Shown here one piece after another: positions 63,803 through 64,000 of a DNA stretch of 64,000 bases. Numbering within the stretch: position 1 is the first letter of the stretch; each line of letters starts with the position of its first letter. Position numbers and translations under genes: made by a program. Origin of the DNA: Stenopsyche tienmushanensis (lineage: Eukaryota > Arthropoda > Insecta > Trichoptera > Stenopsychidae); contig WACJ01000058.1 in the NCBI GenBank assembly GCA_008973525.1, positions 744,001 through 808,000 on the forward strand, written 5' to 3'. The notes under the pieces were generated by a model. The model saw only the letters and a list, made by a program, of their open reading frames with translations, was not told the DNA's origin and made no database searches.

Positions 63803-64000
63803 TGAATGTAAAATTAGCTTGGAATTTCAAAAATCAATTATCGATCAAAATTATCTAAACTAAAACTTCGTGCTCAACATTGAACATCCGTTTCTCTATT
63901 AGAATCCCAACCGAGTGCTGTATGTCAGTCTGTTCGGCTCGTATAATAATTAAAATTAAAAAAATATAATAAAAACAGATTATTTTTTGTTCTATAAAAT

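Larger units (their letters stand above)
60285..64000. other. AT-rich upstream region with a GC-richer island
   Basis: 60.3-62.0 kb is very AT-rich with nothing recognised. About 62.08-63.25 kb is a GC-richer, non-repetitive stretch with many homeodomain-type cores, including the palindrome TAATTGATTA (62749-62758, TAAT-N2-ATTA class), and a short ATT microsatellite near 63090-63110. It is a candidate distal enhancer. A MITE (63483-63573) and a SINE-like fragment (63757-63802) follow. Confidence 0.45.

Noticed and set aside
1..64000. CRISPR array, operon or prokaryotic system
   Set aside because: No regularly spaced direct repeats or clustered genes; spliced homeobox exons show the DNA is animal.

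Overview
The window is a piece of an AT-rich animal genome, almost certainly an insect. The introns are long and spliced, no bacterial-type operons are seen, and the interspersed repeats (mariner, piggyBac-like, Kolobok-like, hAT-type MITEs, SINE-like elements) are of insect type. The order cannot be fixed from sequence alone. Most open frames in the window are chance frames in AT-rich DNA.

One host gene is recognised, on the minus strand: a Vsx (visual system homeobox / Chx10-type, paired-like) transcription factor. Its first coding exon lies at 46290-46644 and carries the Vsx octapeptide-like motif SPFAIQELLGL. A 36.7 kb intron separates it from three small exons at 9491-9562, 6098-6185 and 5814-5937. 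Together the four exons give one continuous 639-nt frame (213 codons) with compatible phases at each junction. It ends inside the homeodomain after residue 46 (...PEDRIQ|), the usual Q|VW intron position. The exon with VWFQNRR and the CVC domain is not in positions 1-5813 and must lie beyond the left end, so the gene is partial here.

Layout. 1-5813 is part of the homeodomain intron, with SINE-like copies and an AACCGGTT cluster. 5814-9562 holds the three small exons; between exons 2 and 3 there is a 71-bp TTAA-flanked palindromic MITE. 9563-46289 is the giant intron, in which AT-rich DNA alternates with islands of higher GC (candidate enhancers, including a Pho/YY1-like cluster at 22.5-23.1 kb). 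It is invaded by a mariner with about 170-bp inverted repeats (17140-18031), a hAT-type MITE with near-perfect 8-bp duplication (31678-32353), an internally deleted mariner (about 41.0-41.4 kb), and palindrome/TTAA modules. 46645-47720 is the upstream region of Vsx: a GC-rich, CpG-dense block with a possible GAGA plus initiator promoter. 47.7-64 kb is AT-rich upstream or intergenic DNA with a piggyBac relic (53367 to about 54135), a Kolobok-like element flanked by TTAA (58710-60284), further SINE-like copies, a perfect 15-bp hairpin (51242-51279) and candidate regulatory islands at 49.9-50.3 and 62.1-63.3 kb.

The only functional gene visible is therefore a single eye/neural homeobox gene, with its regulatory landscape and a diverse set of dead transposons. 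No undescribed multi-gene system was found. The least explained structure is a set of loci carrying different but symmetric 18-20 bp palindromes next to TTAA-type ends, and a dispersed SINE-like family.
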